IMG/VR virus record: IMGVR_UViG_3300005253_000035
Location: 1-39,304 of that record
Reading direction: 5' to 3' (one strand)
DNA from: a virus
DNA: 39,304 nt
Position 1 is the stretch's first letter. Each line of letters opens with the position of its first letter. The translations under genes were made by a program, and so were the position numbers. Below the pieces are notes generated by a model, which was not told the DNA's origin, did no database searches, and saw only the letters and a list, made by a program, of their open reading frames with translations. Of this stretch, positions 8,075-16,023 are shown in pieces.

Positions 8075-9522
8075 TGCCAAAACTCGGAGAGGCATTTGTG
8101 GTCATTCGAGCGAGCCTTGCACCTTTGAAGCGTGGTCTGGCGATGGCTAAAAAAATTGTTAGAAGCAGTATGGCAGTGATGGGAAAGATGATGCGAAAAT
8201 TATCCCGTATTGGTAGGCGGGTTTTTTTGGGTTTTGTAGCTGCGGTTACACTTACAACAACTGCTTTCGTCAAATTTCAGCAGCAATTGGCTAATGTTAG
8301 TACGATGCTTGATGATGCAACGCTACACTTTTTGCCGGAATATGCCATAAGATTGAAAGATTTAGCCGTAACTTTCGGGGAATCAACAAAAACTTTGAGT
8401 GGAGGCTTGTATGATATTCTTTCGGCAAGCGTAGCACCGGCAAGGGCAATGAATGTTTTAGAAGTTGCTGTCAAGGCTGCCAAAGCAGGATTGACTAATA
8501 CGGCTGTCGCCGCTGATGCAATAACGACCGTATTAAATTCTTATCAGATGTCGGTAGAGGATGCGAGCAAAGTTTCCGATATTTTATTTGCCACCGTCAA
8601 GCGGGGGAAAACTACATTTGCAGAACTGGCATTTGCCATTGGTAAGGTAACTGCTATCGGAAGTGTAGCGGGGATTTCCTTTGAAGAATTAAGTGCTGCT
8701 ATTGCAACTATGACCCGTGCCGGATTGCAGGTAGACATAGCAACAACAGCTATGCGAGGACTTATAAATGCTTTTTTGAAACCAACAAGCGAAGCTCAAA
8801 AAATGGCAAAGAAATTCGGTTTTGAATTAAGTAGTGTAACGCTTAAGAGTTTAGGGCTGGTAGGCGTTCTGAAAAAACTCAAAGGTGCTACAGGGGAACA
8901 ATTGGCGGCACTCATACCAAATATTAGGGGTATGGCCGGTTTTGCTGCAAGTTTGAAAGCGGCAAAAGGACAGGCTTCTGATTTGAAATTGATGTTAAAC
9001 TCGACTGGATTGACACAAATAGCTTTTGATAAAATGACAAATACTTTGGCATTTGATTTGAGCAGACTTCGGCAAACATTTACGATTTTAGCTGTTGAAA
9101 TTGGGGCAGAATTAGCACCAGTCATAAAACGAATAGCGAATGAGATGCGGGTATGGTTGACTGAAAACAAAGAGAGGATACGGGATTGGGGGACATCGGT
9201 GGCCAAAGCGATTACGGTTGTAGTCGGCAAGATAAAAGAACTGATTGAGCTTATAGAAACAGGTAGGCTGTCAAATGCCATTAAAAAGGAATTCCCAAAG
9301 CTGACGGCCTTTTTGTCGTTAGTGGGCGGGGCAGGACGATTGGCTGGTAAGACGGCAAGTTTCTTGGCAGAACAACCTGCGAACGTGATAACTACTGGTA
9401 TGCTTTTGGCCGGTGCGGGCGGCAGAGTTGTCAAGGGGACACCGGCGGTTATGGAAGGTGCGAGGGCGGTAACGGTACTTGAACGCATAGAAAGAAACAC
9501 TCGACAGGATAGGGTTGGCTGA
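8074..9522 (+). CDS. Tail tape measure protein
   Basis: 482 residues. Features typical of the TP901/PhageMin_Tail tape measure family: a basic N-terminus, a hydrophobic segment (VFLGFVAAVTLTTTAFVKF), then ANVSTMLDDAT, FGESTKTLSGGLYDILSAS, LNSYQMSVEDASKVSDILF and GISFEELSAAIATMTRAGL. A second hydrophobic stretch lies near 425-455. At about 0.15 nm per residue the protein would set a tail of roughly 70 nm. That is short for a siphovirus, so little of the usual coiled-coil extension is present. The start overlaps the frameshift product's stop as TAATG. Confidence 0.88.
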   Translation: MPKLGEAFVVIRASLAPLKRGLAMAKKIVRSSMAVMGKMMRKLSRIGRRVFLGFVAAVTLTTTAFVKFQQQLANVSTMLDDATLHFLPEYAIRLKDLAVTFGESTKTLSGGLYDILSASVAPARAMNVLEVAVKAAKAGLTNTAVAADAITTVLNSYQMSVEDASKVSDILFATVKRGKTTFAELAFAIGKVTAIGSVAGISFEELSAAIATMTRAGLQVDIATTAMRGLINAFLKPTSEAQKMAKKFGFELSSVTLKSLGLVGVLKKLKGATGEQLAALIPNIRGMAGFAASLKAAKGQASDLKLMLNSTGLTQIAFDKMTNTLAFDLSRLRQTFTILAVEIGAELAPVIKRIANEMRVWLTENKERIRDWGTSVAKAITVVVGKIKELIELIETGRLSNAIKKEFPKLTAFLSLVGGAGRLAGKTASFLAEQPANVITTGMLLAGAGGRVVKGTPAVMEGARAVTVLERIERNTRQDRVG

Positions 9523-10289
9523 TGGCGATTGTAGAACTATACACAAGTCGGGAGATGCACATTACGAAAGAGGGGACTACCCTGACCCGATACTTTTCAA
9601 TTAGCGATGACGATTGGAACGCTTGGACGGACGGGACAACAACGCTGCCGGAAATAGGCGAGATATTCAGCGAGAACCGCCCCGACTTGCGAGTTACGGA
9701 CATCCGTAACCGATGGCGGTCTAACAAGGAATGCGAAGTCGAATTCACCTATTCCAAAATGGGTATGAATTTCAGGGAAAAGGAGACTGACAAAATTGCC
9801 AGTATGCGGGATACTTTCGATTTCAGCGTTCAGGCCGTTTCGGGTATGAAGTTTCACGATACCGATGCCAACGCCAAGGAATGGCCTGTGTTGTACGGTA
9901 GCGAGGATGCCCCTGATTTGATATGGTACAGGCCAAACATTACCTATAGCACGAAATCGTATTTGTCGAATTGGGACTGGAACAAGGTCAAGGATTCAAT
10001 CGGCAAGGTCAACAGCGGCGATTTTATGAAACAATACTACCGAAGAACCGAGGAGAGTATAATTGACATAACAGGCAATGATACCGGCAAATGGCTGTTC
10101 ACCGGATTTAATGCAACACAACTAAGTCAAGGTGCCTACGAGATTGTAATGCAATTTTTGTATAACGATGAGGGTTGGAATACCCCGCACGGGGTCAGCA
10201 GTTCGATTAAGATGTACGGCACGGCCAATTTTGACCGGTTGCCCTGGCCGGACGATTACGATACCGATATTGATGATGGGTTGAGATGA
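9522..10289 (+). CDS. Distal tail / baseplate structural protein (hypothetical)
   Basis: 255 residues, directly after the tape measure (TGATG overlap), where distal-tail proteins are found. The sequence is rich in aromatic and acidic residues (SISDDDWNAWTDG, DAPDLIWYRPN, MQFLYNDEGWNTPHG) and mostly beta/loop. No domain is recognised, so the call rests on position. Confidence 0.6.
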   Translation: MAIVELYTSREMHITKEGTTLTRYFSISDDDWNAWTDGTTTLPEIGEIFSENRPDLRVTDIRNRWRSNKECEVEFTYSKMGMNFREKETDKIASMRDTFDFSVQAVSGMKFHDTDANAKEWPVLYGSEDAPDLIWYRPNITYSTKSYLSNWDWNKVKDSIGKVNSGDFMKQYYRRTEESIIDITGNDTGKWLFTGFNATQLSQGAYEIVMQFLYNDEGWNTPHGVSSSIKMYGTANFDRLPWPDDYDTDIDDGLR

Positions 10290-10323
10290 GTTGTGATTTG
10301 TACCCAGACACGGATTAGTTATA

Positions 10324-11016
10324 ATGATAGCATTAGTTAAAATACCGGCCTATAGGCGGCCAAAACCTGCCGATATAAATGTCGTAATCGACAGGGTGAA
10401 TTCACTATCGAAAGTCAATTCGCATAGCGGTATCAATTCGTCCGTATCACCCTTGGGCGTGAACATCCTGCAAAGTCAGGAGGGCAAAGGGGTTACAATC
10501 AGGATTTTCGAGGTTCAATCGGCAGCGACCGGCGATGGTCTTTACAACTGTTACCGTCAAAAACTGGATGCTACGAATTGGGCGGACGAAGGCGGGCTTG
10601 ATAAATTCCTCGATTACGATACCACTACGATAGTCGTTTTGAATCTGTTGGAGAATAATCCCGAAGCTACTTATGTCGCTCAATTAGCTGCCAATGACAG
10701 GATGGCTTGCTGGCAATGGCCGGATGACGAGGGTAATTTGCGATGGGTGGGGATACCGATTGAGCAAAATATGGGTAGCAACCGTAAAGCATATTGCAAG
10801 GCTGATGCAGGTGCGGCGACAACCATAGTATGCTATCTCGATACGGATGCTACCGGAACAGAGATAACCGTGAATTGTCAAATCAGTGGCGGTGGGAATC
10901 TCAACGCCTGCACACGAAGATTAAAAGATGGCAACCTAATTATTGTAACAAATATAGGCGGTACTTGGTATTCTACCGAGGGATTCGATACCACCGAAAA
11001 TTGTCTGTGTAGTTGA
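10324..11016 (+). CDS. Tail-associated structural protein (hypothetical)
   Basis: 230 residues. N-terminal MIALVKIPAYRRPKPADINV is followed by mixed beta sequence with VLNLLENNPEATYVAQLAA and a C-terminal Cys-containing part (NACTRRLKDG, ENCLCS). The C-terminus flows into a second cysteine-rich protein. By position a tail-tip or fibre component; I do not recognise a family. Confidence 0.6.
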   Translation: MIALVKIPAYRRPKPADINVVIDRVNSLSKVNSHSGINSSVSPLGVNILQSQEGKGVTIRIFEVQSAATGDGLYNCYRQKLDATNWADEGGLDKFLDYDTTTIVVLNLLENNPEATYVAQLAANDRMACWQWPDDEGNLRWVGIPIEQNMGSNRKAYCKADAGAATTIVCYLDTDATGTEITVNCQISGGGNLNACTRRLKDGNLIIVTNIGGTWYSTEGFDTTENCLCS

Positions 11017-11018
11017 TT

Positions 11019-11573
11019 ATGTCAAAAGTTCAATATAATCCAAGTACATTGAAAGTAAGTTATAATGCTGCAACTAATAAAGTACAAATTATCGAGTGTC
11101 CTGTTGGCAGTATAACTTTGACATTTTCCAGTGTAGTTGAATGTAGCCCTTGTAAGGAGTATCCTCCGGATTCAAGCGAATTTCATTGTTGGCCAAGTGA
11201 CCTTAATACAACTTTCGTTCTTACTGGAGGAATAACTGGGCCAGGTGGTTGTTTATGTTGGGGCAAATTTCAAGATAGTTGGTGTATAGGTGTGTGTTGC
11301 TACAATGTAGGGGCTAATATGGGAAAACTTGAGATTGTTGCAGCTTATGATGGTTACGATGTGGATAATGGCGGAATTGGATTTTATGCGAATAATGTGG
11401 GAGGGGACGCTTCTTCTGCTAACAATCAACTTGTTTCGTCAGATTGTCTTGACTTATCATCAGTTGCAATAGGAACAATAGAATGTGTAGATGAAAGTAC
11501 CTGCGAAAGTGCATTGGGAACAGGTACTTGGATAGCTGGTTATGATGGTTCAGTTTCTATTAGTTTCAGTTAA
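11019..11573 (+). CDS. Cysteine-rich structural protein (hypothetical)
   Basis: 184 residues from ATG 11019; an in-frame TTG two codons earlier is less likely. It has about a dozen cysteines spaced through a beta-rich chain (VECSPCKEYPP, GGCLCWGKFQDSWCIGVCC, SSDCLD, DESTCES). Such density in a virion protein suggests disulphides or metal sites and an extracellular location. Ser/Gly-rich ends resemble fibre or adhesin proteins. Function unknown. Confidence 0.6.
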   Translation: MSKVQYNPSTLKVSYNAATNKVQIIECPVGSITLTFSSVVECSPCKEYPPDSSEFHCWPSDLNTTFVLTGGITGPGGCLCWGKFQDSWCIGVCCYNVGANMGKLEIVAAYDGYDVDNGGIGFYANNVGGDASSANNQLVSSDCLDLSSVAIGTIECVDESTCESALGTGTWIAGYDGSVSISFS

Positions 11574-11575
11574 TT

Positions 11576-11803
11576 ATGGGATGTTGTGGCAAAACAGTTA
11601 AGAAGGCAAAGAACATCGCTATCGGCTATACGAATTTGGCGGCTGGTGTGAAGTATGAATTTACAGATGGCAGGATACGGGTTTGTCAGCATTGCGTAAA
11701 AAACTATTGGATAAAACGGACGCTTTGGTGTTCAATATGCAAATGCTTTATACCAGCGAAGGCGAGAGTTGAAAAAGAAAAATGCCCCTTAAATAAATGG
11801 TAA
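11576..11803 (+). CDS. Small zinc-ribbon protein of the tail cluster
   Basis: 75 residues, starting MGCCGKTVKKAKNIAIGY, with paired cysteines CQHC and CSICKC and a terminal CPL that could bind one or two zinc ions. The ending IPAKARVEKEKCPLNKW recalls small proteins I associate with tail-gene clusters in prophages of planctomycete-like bacteria. Structural zinc protein or tail accessory factor; the family name is unknown to me. Confidence 0.7.
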   Translation: MGCCGKTVKKAKNIAIGYTNLAAGVKYEFTDGRIRVCQHCVKNYWIKRTLWCSICKCFIPAKARVEKEKCPLNKW

Positions 11804-11815
11804 AGGAGATTTATT

Positions 11816-12814
11816 ATGGCTGTAAGAGTGTGGGATGGCGATACGGATACGGATTGGGCTACGGCTGCGAACTGGACGGGCGATGCCTTGCCGGTTGCCG
11901 ATGATGAAGTTGTTTTTGATAGTCGGCAGGTTACAAAACCGACAACGGGAATGACGGACGGCGGCGTAGGGCACAGCGGTAAGGATACAGCCTGTACGTT
12001 CGATTTGCTGCATTTCAAAGAAGGTTACACCGGCGGGATAGGAACGGCGGCTTTGCCGTGCATCTGTTCGCCCGATACCATAATTATCGAGGGGACAGGG
12101 ACGTATCATATCAACGTGGGTAAAAACGACCAAAGCACAAATACGACAGTTGGCAAGGTGATAATCAATAACTCATCTGCGACCGTGTATTTGTATAGCA
12201 ACTGCAATGATGGGGCTAATGTGGCTGAATTTACGGATGTGTACCTGCTTGCGGGGACGTTGTATTTGGCCTTTTATAGTGCCGATACGGACGACCAAGG
12301 CTGCTCGGTCGCAAACCTATATGTTATGCCGAAAAATAATAAGGCGAGCAATACTACGGTTATTATCGAGAAGGATGCTTACGATGTGTTAAACAGTCAA
12401 GCCACAAATATCTATATGGCAAACGGAACATTGACGACCGACAGTCAGGTCGGTACGTTTCATATTTACAACGGCATAGTGAATTATGGAACAGACCTCG
12501 GTGGCTCGCCGGAGGCTGACCTTAACATAACGCTGCTGGTGATGCACGGTGGGATGTTCAACTGGTATCCCGATGATTCGGGAACGCCTACGATTACGAC
12601 CGCTTGGCTGTTTGGCAAAAGCAGATTCCTTGCCGATGCAACTACGAATGACGATAGGGCTAAGACGATAACAACGATTTATACTTTTGGCGGTTCGATA
12701 TTTAACATTGACAACAACAAGGCGAATATCACAATCACAAACTGGTATGATTACGGTGCGGCTATAACGATAGGTTCGCACGGCAAGCTGGCGTTGACCT
12801 ATGACCAGCCGTAA
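11816..12814 (+). CDS. Beta-repeat tail spike-like protein
   Basis: 332 residues with the N-terminal signature VRVWDGDTDTDWATAANWTG followed by DALPVADDEVVFD. This motif begins many beta-helix or PEP-type surface proteins and phage spike proteins. The rest is repeating short strands (TVGKVIINNSSATVYLYS, GTFHIYNGIVNYG), consistent with a right-handed beta-helix. Likely a fibre or spike that decorates the tail tip. AAGGAG precedes the ATG. Confidence 0.7.
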   Translation: MAVRVWDGDTDTDWATAANWTGDALPVADDEVVFDSRQVTKPTTGMTDGGVGHSGKDTACTFDLLHFKEGYTGGIGTAALPCICSPDTIIIEGTGTYHINVGKNDQSTNTTVGKVIINNSSATVYLYSNCNDGANVAEFTDVYLLAGTLYLAFYSADTDDQGCSVANLYVMPKNNKASNTTVIIEKDAYDVLNSQATNIYMANGTLTTDSQVGTFHIYNGIVNYGTDLGGSPEADLNITLLVMHGGMFNWYPDDSGTPTITTAWLFGKSRFLADATTNDDRAKTITTIYTFGGSIFNIDNNKANITITNWYDYGAAITIGSHGKLALTYDQP

Positions 12815-12832
12815 AAAAAGGAGCTTACTATA

Positions 12833-13129
12833 ATGCAGATTTTCCACGACCATATAACGAAATGGGTAGCAATGATTTTGACCGTATTAGTCATTATGGT
12901 CGGTTGGTTGATTACAAACGCTTCCGGCAAGGCGAAGATGGAGCAAGAAATCGTTACAATCAAAGCAGTACAATCTACTGATGACACCGAGGACAAGATA
13001 CAGGAGGCATTAATAGCTGTCATTGACAAACGCCAAGCGGTGATGCAGCGGGATGTCGAGATAATTCAAAAAGATGTAGGTGAAATAAAAGGTGATATGA
13101 AAGAAGTTTTGCGAAGGCTGCCACAATGA
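12833..13129 (+). CDS. Membrane-anchored coiled-coil protein (spanin/XhlA-like)
   Basis: 98 residues. One N-terminal membrane helix (about 9-29, WVAMILTVLVIMVGWLI) is followed by a long charged heptad-like helix ending DMKEVLRRLP. This is the plan of inner-membrane spanins; XhlA-type proteins have the reverse plan. It is first in a four-gene membrane cassette that includes a lipoprotein and a holin, so a lysis role is likely. AAGGAG-like site upstream. Confidence 0.65.
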   Translation: MQIFHDHITKWVAMILTVLVIMVGWLITNASGKAKMEQEIVTIKAVQSTDDTEDKIQEALIAVIDKRQAVMQRDVEIIQKDVGEIKGDMKEVLRRLPQ

Positions 13130-13296
13130 ATGAAAAAACTAAGAAAATTATCGAGAATATACAGACTTTGACAGATGAACTTGCTTTCCACGCCACGCAT
13201 CCAGATGAGTTTCTTAAAGTGAGCGACTTGCAAAACGACCTGCACAAAGTTAGACAAGCGTTTGATACGCAAATAAATAATGAAGGAGAAAACTGA
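13126..13296 (+). CDS. Small charged helical protein in lysis cassette
   Basis: 56 residues, beginning MNEKTKKIIENIQTLTDEL. It starts in an ATGA overlap with the membrane protein and ends in a TGATG overlap with the lipoprotein gene, so it is translationally coupled on both sides and very probably real. All-helical and soluble by appearance. Function unknown. Confidence 0.7.
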   Translation: MNEKTKKIIENIQTLTDELAFHATHPDEFLKVSDLQNDLHKVRQAFDTQINNEGEN

Positions 13297-13520
13297 TGCG
13301 AAAGATTTATCTGACCGGATTATTCATTCTGCTTTGCGGCGGTTGTGCGGTTTTGGAGCAGCTTACCAAAAACCCAGAAGCCATAAAAAAGGTTGGAGAG
13401 GCTGCCGGTGAAGCCGGCTCGACCGTTGCATTGTTCAATCCGCAAATCGGACTCGCAATTATTGTAGGCGGCGGCCTGTTGTTGGCCGTTGCGAAGGCTT
13501 TGAAATCTGTTAAGGAGTAA
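13296..13520 (+). CDS. Small lipoprotein, possible outer-membrane spanin
   Basis: 74 residues. The N-terminus MRKIYLTGLFILLCGGCAVL is a signal peptide with a lipobox, lipidation expected at the Cys of CGGC. The mature part has a second hydrophobic segment (about 47-64, GLAIIVGGGLLLAVAKAL). Its place between a coiled-coil membrane protein and a holin suggests the o-spanin position, but a second hydrophobic segment is unusual for that role. Lipoprotein status is much surer than function. Confidence 0.75.
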   Translation: MRKIYLTGLFILLCGGCAVLEQLTKNPEAIKKVGEAAGEAGSTVALFNPQIGLAIIVGGGLLLAVAKALKSVKE

Positions 13521-13523
13521 AAT

Positions 13524-13778
13524 ATGGAAACGCTCGACATTAAACTAACGACTGAAATGCTAACGCTTGTACCCATCGTTGCGGTGTTGATGCAACTACT
13601 GAAGAACACGGAGATATTCAAGAAGGTAAAACAATACCTGCCGTTCATCAGCATAGTCATAGCATACGCTTTGGCAACCGTAACAAATATACCTGACCCG
13701 ATAATGCCATCAATTATAATCGGGCTTACGGCATCGGGAAGTTATTCGGCGGTAAAAGGCATAAGCAGTAAGCAGTAA
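13524..13778 (+). CDS. Holin (A118 family-like)
   Basis: 84 residues with two or three hydrophobic segments: TLVPIVAVLMQLLKN, then KKVKQYLPFISIVIAYALA, then a C-terminal SIIIGLTASGSYSAVKGI. The pattern of short helix, Lys-rich turn, PF-I helix and IIIGL-A-G-YS ending is that of the Listeria phage A118-like holins. It would permeabilise the inner membrane. The matching lysin is not adjacent; the best candidate lies at 20794. This is the last gene of the late block, before a terminator. Confidence 0.75.
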   Translation: METLDIKLTTEMLTLVPIVAVLMQLLKNTEIFKKVKQYLPFISIVIAYALATVTNIPDPIMPSIIIGLTASGSYSAVKGISSKQ

Positions 13779-13803
13779 ATAAGGACATTTTTTCCTTTCA
13801 AGA

Positions 13804-13835
13804 GCGATAGGTTTTCCACACAGTTTTCCTATCGC
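13804..13835 (+). other. Intergenic hairpin before the late terminator
   Basis: GCGATAGG (13804-13811) pairs perfectly with CCTATCGC (13828-13835) around a 16-base loop. It lies between the holin stop and the main terminator, with no T-run of its own. It may protect the 3' end of late mRNA. Confidence 0.6.
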
Positions 13836-13851
13836 ATAGTTTCCGGTTTGG

Positions 13852-13890
13852 CGGCTGACCTGATAGGGCGGTGGGTCAGCCGTTTTTTTT
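13852..13890 (+). terminator. Intrinsic terminator of the late operon
   Basis: CGGCTGACC (13852-13860) pairs perfectly over 9 bp with GGTCAGCCG (13874-13882), loop of 13 bases, followed at once by eight T (13883-13890). It is in the right place to end transcription of the structural and lysis block. Confidence 0.92.
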
Positions 13891-13901
13891 ATTTATTTTG
13901 C

Positions 13902-13930
13902 TTGCTTTTCTGGTTCAATCCTTTTATAAT
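13902..13930 (+). promoter_or_regulatory. Promoter P1 (sigma70-like)
   Basis: TTGCTT at 13902-13907, 17-base spacer, TATAAT at 13925-13930. A start near 13937 would give a leader that contains a strong hairpin before the next gene. The same -35 TTGCTT occurs in two other intergenic promoters (14581 and 17434), which supports all three. Confidence 0.75.
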
Positions 13931-13974
13931 ACTATTGATATTTTCATTATGGGAATTTCTGTAAATTGACAATT

Positions 13975-14036
13975 TGCCCTGTTTGGTTTCTCACCTTACC
14001 CAGCGTGAAAATATCAGCCAAGCAGGGCATTTTTTT
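13975..14036 (+). terminator. Leader terminator / attenuator downstream of P1
   Basis: Bases 13975-13988 pair with 14016-14029 in a 14-bp helix (two G-U pairs) around a 27-base loop, and seven T (14030-14036) follow directly. It is terminator-like and 13 bases upstream of the next start codon. RNA from P1 would end after about 100 nt unless read through, so this is either an attenuator for the endonuclease gene or the end of a small RNA. Confidence 0.7.
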
Positions 14037-14048
14037 AGGAATAATATA

Positions 14049-14504
14049 ATGCAGAAAAGATGCCGTAAATGCAAACGAGTAAAGTCGATTACAGAATTTG
14101 AATACTTTTCGAGTCGTTTTTGTAATAAATGTGAGGTAGTTAAGCCTCTAAGGGTAAAAAAATTTATAGAAAAAACAAGAAAGGCAAGGAGAAAAAAAAT
14201 AATCGAACCCTTAGACGAACAAGGCAGCAAATGGAAAACCTTTAAGTCTGCCGAACAATTCAAAAAATCTATGCCGATGGCAGCAGGCTGTTATATAATA
14301 TATTCTCATAATAAAATATCTTATATAGGTTCAACTATTAATCTTAGAACCAGAATAAATATGCATATTAAAATAACAGATATGGATAAACGCTATTTTG
14401 TAAAAGTTAGACTCTCCGAAAAATATGGGGATTGGGCTATGCGGGAAATAAGGCTTTTACGCCGATTAAAACCAAAAGATAATACAAAAATATATGAATC
14501 ATAA
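14049..14504 (+). CDS. GIY-YIG endonuclease with N-terminal zinc ribbon
   Basis: 151 residues from ATG 14049, with AGGA upstream; the reading frame is open further upstream but runs through the leader hairpin. Residues 5-28 hold CRKC and CNKC, a zinc ribbon. A basic linker follows, then the GIY-YIG domain from about residue 80: GCYIIYS, ISYIGSTINLRTRI with the expected Tyr, Gly and catalytic Arg (R100). GIY-YIG proteins cleave DNA and are often selfish homing enzymes. It is free-standing, AT-rich, and may be mobile. Confidence 0.82.
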   Translation: MQKRCRKCKRVKSITEFEYFSSRFCNKCEVVKPLRVKKFIEKTRKARRKKIIEPLDEQGSKWKTFKSAEQFKKSMPMAAGCYIIYSHNKISYIGSTINLRTRINMHIKITDMDKRYFVKVRLSEKYGDWAMREIRLLRRLKPKDNTKIYES

Positions 14505-14580
14505 CTCTTTATGTAATAAAGGCTTAGGAGATTTGTAGTTAATTTCACAGAGGAAAATATAAAAAAGTTATATTTTTTAT

Positions 14581-14608
14581 TTGCTTTTAGCCGATAATGT
14601 GTTATACT
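14581..14608 (+). promoter_or_regulatory. Promoter P2 (early, extended -10)
   Basis: TTGCTT at 14581-14586, 16-base spacer, TATACT at 14603-14608 preceded by TGT, an extended -10. The expected start near 14615 leaves a leader of about 44 bases with AAGGAG before the first gene at 14659. It very closely resembles the promoter at 17434. Confidence 0.8.
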
Positions 14609-14658
14609 TAATATAGATGGACAAAGGTAAACTGGAAACTAAACAAGGAGAACAAAAA

Positions 14659-14826
14659 ATGATTACCCACAAAACAATCACAAGACTTGAAAAAGCATTA
14701 GACATCTTGTTAAACACTGAAATTGAATGCAATGGAATGGGCAAAGGCAACACATTTAGCGAAGCTGTTGACCGAATACGCACCTTAATATCTTGTGCAG
14801 AAGAGAAAATCAGTAACCACAGCTAA
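14659..14826 (+). CDS. Small early protein (hypothetical)
   Basis: 55 residues, MITHKTITRLEKALDILL. AAGGAG lies 8 bases before this ATG. An upstream in-frame ATG at 14617 would be leaderless from P2, so I prefer 14659. Predicted mainly helical. As first gene behind a strong promoter it may be a host take-over factor, but nothing in the sequence shows this. Confidence 0.65.
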   Translation: MITHKTITRLEKALDILLNTEIECNGMGKGNTFSEAVDRIRTLISCAEEKISNHS

Positions 14827-14857
14827 ACCCTCAACCTTTTATGAAGGAGTAATGATT

Positions 14858-15007
14858 ATGACTGCCGAACACAAAAAACGCTTGTTTTATTTTAAGGCTT
14901 GGTTGAAAGCTGTAAGTTGGTACGTCAAAAACGACAACAAGCCTCAATGGGCTATTGACTTACTCAAAGAGGCAAAGTCCAGGATTGTTATTGCTAAAAA
15001 TATATAA
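14858..15007 (+). CDS. Small early protein (hypothetical)
   Basis: 49 residues, start MTAEHKKRLFYFKAW. GGAG at 14846-14849 is 8 bases upstream of ATG 14858; the ATG at 14852 is too close. Basic, aromatic and helical (WLKAVSWYVKNDNKPQWAI). No family recognised. Confidence 0.6.
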   Translation: MTAEHKKRLFYFKAWLKAVSWYVKNDNKPQWAIDLLKEAKSRIVIAKNI

Positions 15008-15212
15008 CAGCCCCCAGAGAAACTACGACATTGGCTATAAGGACGGTTACAACTACGTCAAGTCTATTAAAGAGCTACAGGGGCAAGTGGGGGCTGTTCC
15101 TGACGGTGTCTGGGGCGTAGAGAGCAAAGAAAAACACAGGCTGGCCGTTTGCCAACAGTCGGCGGATAAATGGATAAATGCTAAGAGTATGGGGATAAAG
15201 AAACAAAGGTAA
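14991..15212 (+). CDS. Small protein with peptidoglycan-binding-like motif
   Basis: 73 residues if the TTG at 14991 is used, which has AGGA 6 bases upstream and overlaps the previous gene. No ATG is available early in this frame, so the start is uncertain. The middle reads IKELQGQVGAVPDGVWG, similar to the core of PG-binding_1 repeats (QxxLG-xxDGxxG). Only one partial repeat is present, so cell-wall binding is a weak guess. Confidence 0.5.
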   Translation: MLKIYNSPQRNYDIGYKDGYNYVKSIKELQGQVGAVPDGVWGVESKEKHRLAVCQQSADKWINAKSMGIKKQR

Positions 15213-15214
15213 AT

Positions 15215-15400
15215 ATGCTTCCTTCTGATATGAAGAAACTATTAGATGAATTTAATGAATCTGTGGGATTGTTTTACAAAATGGCTTTAGATGCAAAAAA
15301 CACTCCTGAACAAATCGATATGTTTCTTTCAAGAATTTTATCAGAACGAGCAGAAGAATTTAGAGAATTTATCAAAGTAAAGTTTGAGGAAGAGCAATGA
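15215..15400 (+). CDS. Small helical protein (hypothetical)
   Basis: 61 residues, MLPSDMKKLLDEFNESV. Strongly helical and acidic toward the C-terminus (EEFREFIKVKFEEEQ). It is coupled to the next gene by an ATGA overlap. Function unknown. Confidence 0.6.
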   Translation: MLPSDMKKLLDEFNESVGLFYKMALDAKNTPEQIDMFLSRILSERAEEFREFIKVKFEEEQ

Positions 15401-15642
15401 GCAAAAAGATTGACTTAAGGCACTGTGCAGGTTGTCACGATAACTTCTACAATCCTAATTGTTGGAGTAGAGATTCAGCAAAATTGGTCTGGCGTGTATC
15501 TATCGGTGTTGATGAGCCCCCGCCATACAAGAACAAAAAGAAAAAAAGAGTTCCTTGTTGTTGGCACGGTGGAAATGGCAACAGAACGATAATGGTAAAG
15601 CCAGAAAACATTACAAGTGATGGGTATTGGAAAATGTTTTAA
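15397..15642 (+). CDS. Small Cys/His zinc-binding protein (hypothetical)
   Basis: 81 residues. DLRHCAGCHDNFYNPNCW and a later VPCCWHGG give enough Cys and His for one zinc site; a lysine-rich stretch (KNKKKKR) lies between. It may bind nucleic acid. ATGA overlap with the gene before. Confidence 0.65.
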   Translation: MSKKIDLRHCAGCHDNFYNPNCWSRDSAKLVWRVSIGVDEPPPYKNKKKKRVPCCWHGGNGNRTIMVKPENITSDGYWKMF

Positions 15643-15650
15643 GGCCAAAA

Positions 15651-16013
15651 ATGACTGAGACTAAAACACTATTCGACAGGCCGCTAAGCCATACAGGAGA
15701 CCCTGAAACTTCGTATATTGCAGCAGACAGAATGATTAAGTCAGGGGCATTAAGCTTGCAAGAACAAGGGGTTTATAATGATATTCGCCGGTACATAATT
15801 GATGCCCACCACAAGGATTTTACCCCGAAAGAACTTGCTCACTGGCAAATTGGTGATGAGGCGGAAAATTATCACAGAATTGAACGCCGACTTTCCGGCC
15901 TGTACCACAAAGGCAAAATAGCAAGGCTCAATACTATTGGTGAAGTTTACCAAGAGAACAAAGGGCAAAAACTGATGAAACGTAATGGCTGTGCAGTTTG
16001 GGCAGTAATTTAG
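15651..16013 (+). CDS. Winged-helix-like small protein
   Basis: 120 residues, start ATG 15651 preceded by AAGG. Motifs: HTGDPETSYIAADRMIKSG, LQEQGVYNDIRRYII, FTPKELAHWQIGDEAENYHR, RRLSGLYHKGKIAR. The helix-turn-helix followed by a hairpin (KGKIARLNTIGEVYQE) is a wHTH pattern often seen in small phage proteins of this start. A DNA-binding regulator is plausible. Confidence 0.7.
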   Translation: MTETKTLFDRPLSHTGDPETSYIAADRMIKSGALSLQEQGVYNDIRRYIIDAHHKDFTPKELAHWQIGDEAENYHRIERRLSGLYHKGKIARLNTIGEVYQENKGQKLMKRNGCAVWAVI

Positions 16014-16023
16014 GGAAGAAACA

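Noticed and set aside
13911-13920. GGTTCAATCC resembling a tRNA T-loop
   Set aside because: No T-stem, acceptor or anticodon arms around it; it lies in the spacer of promoter P1.
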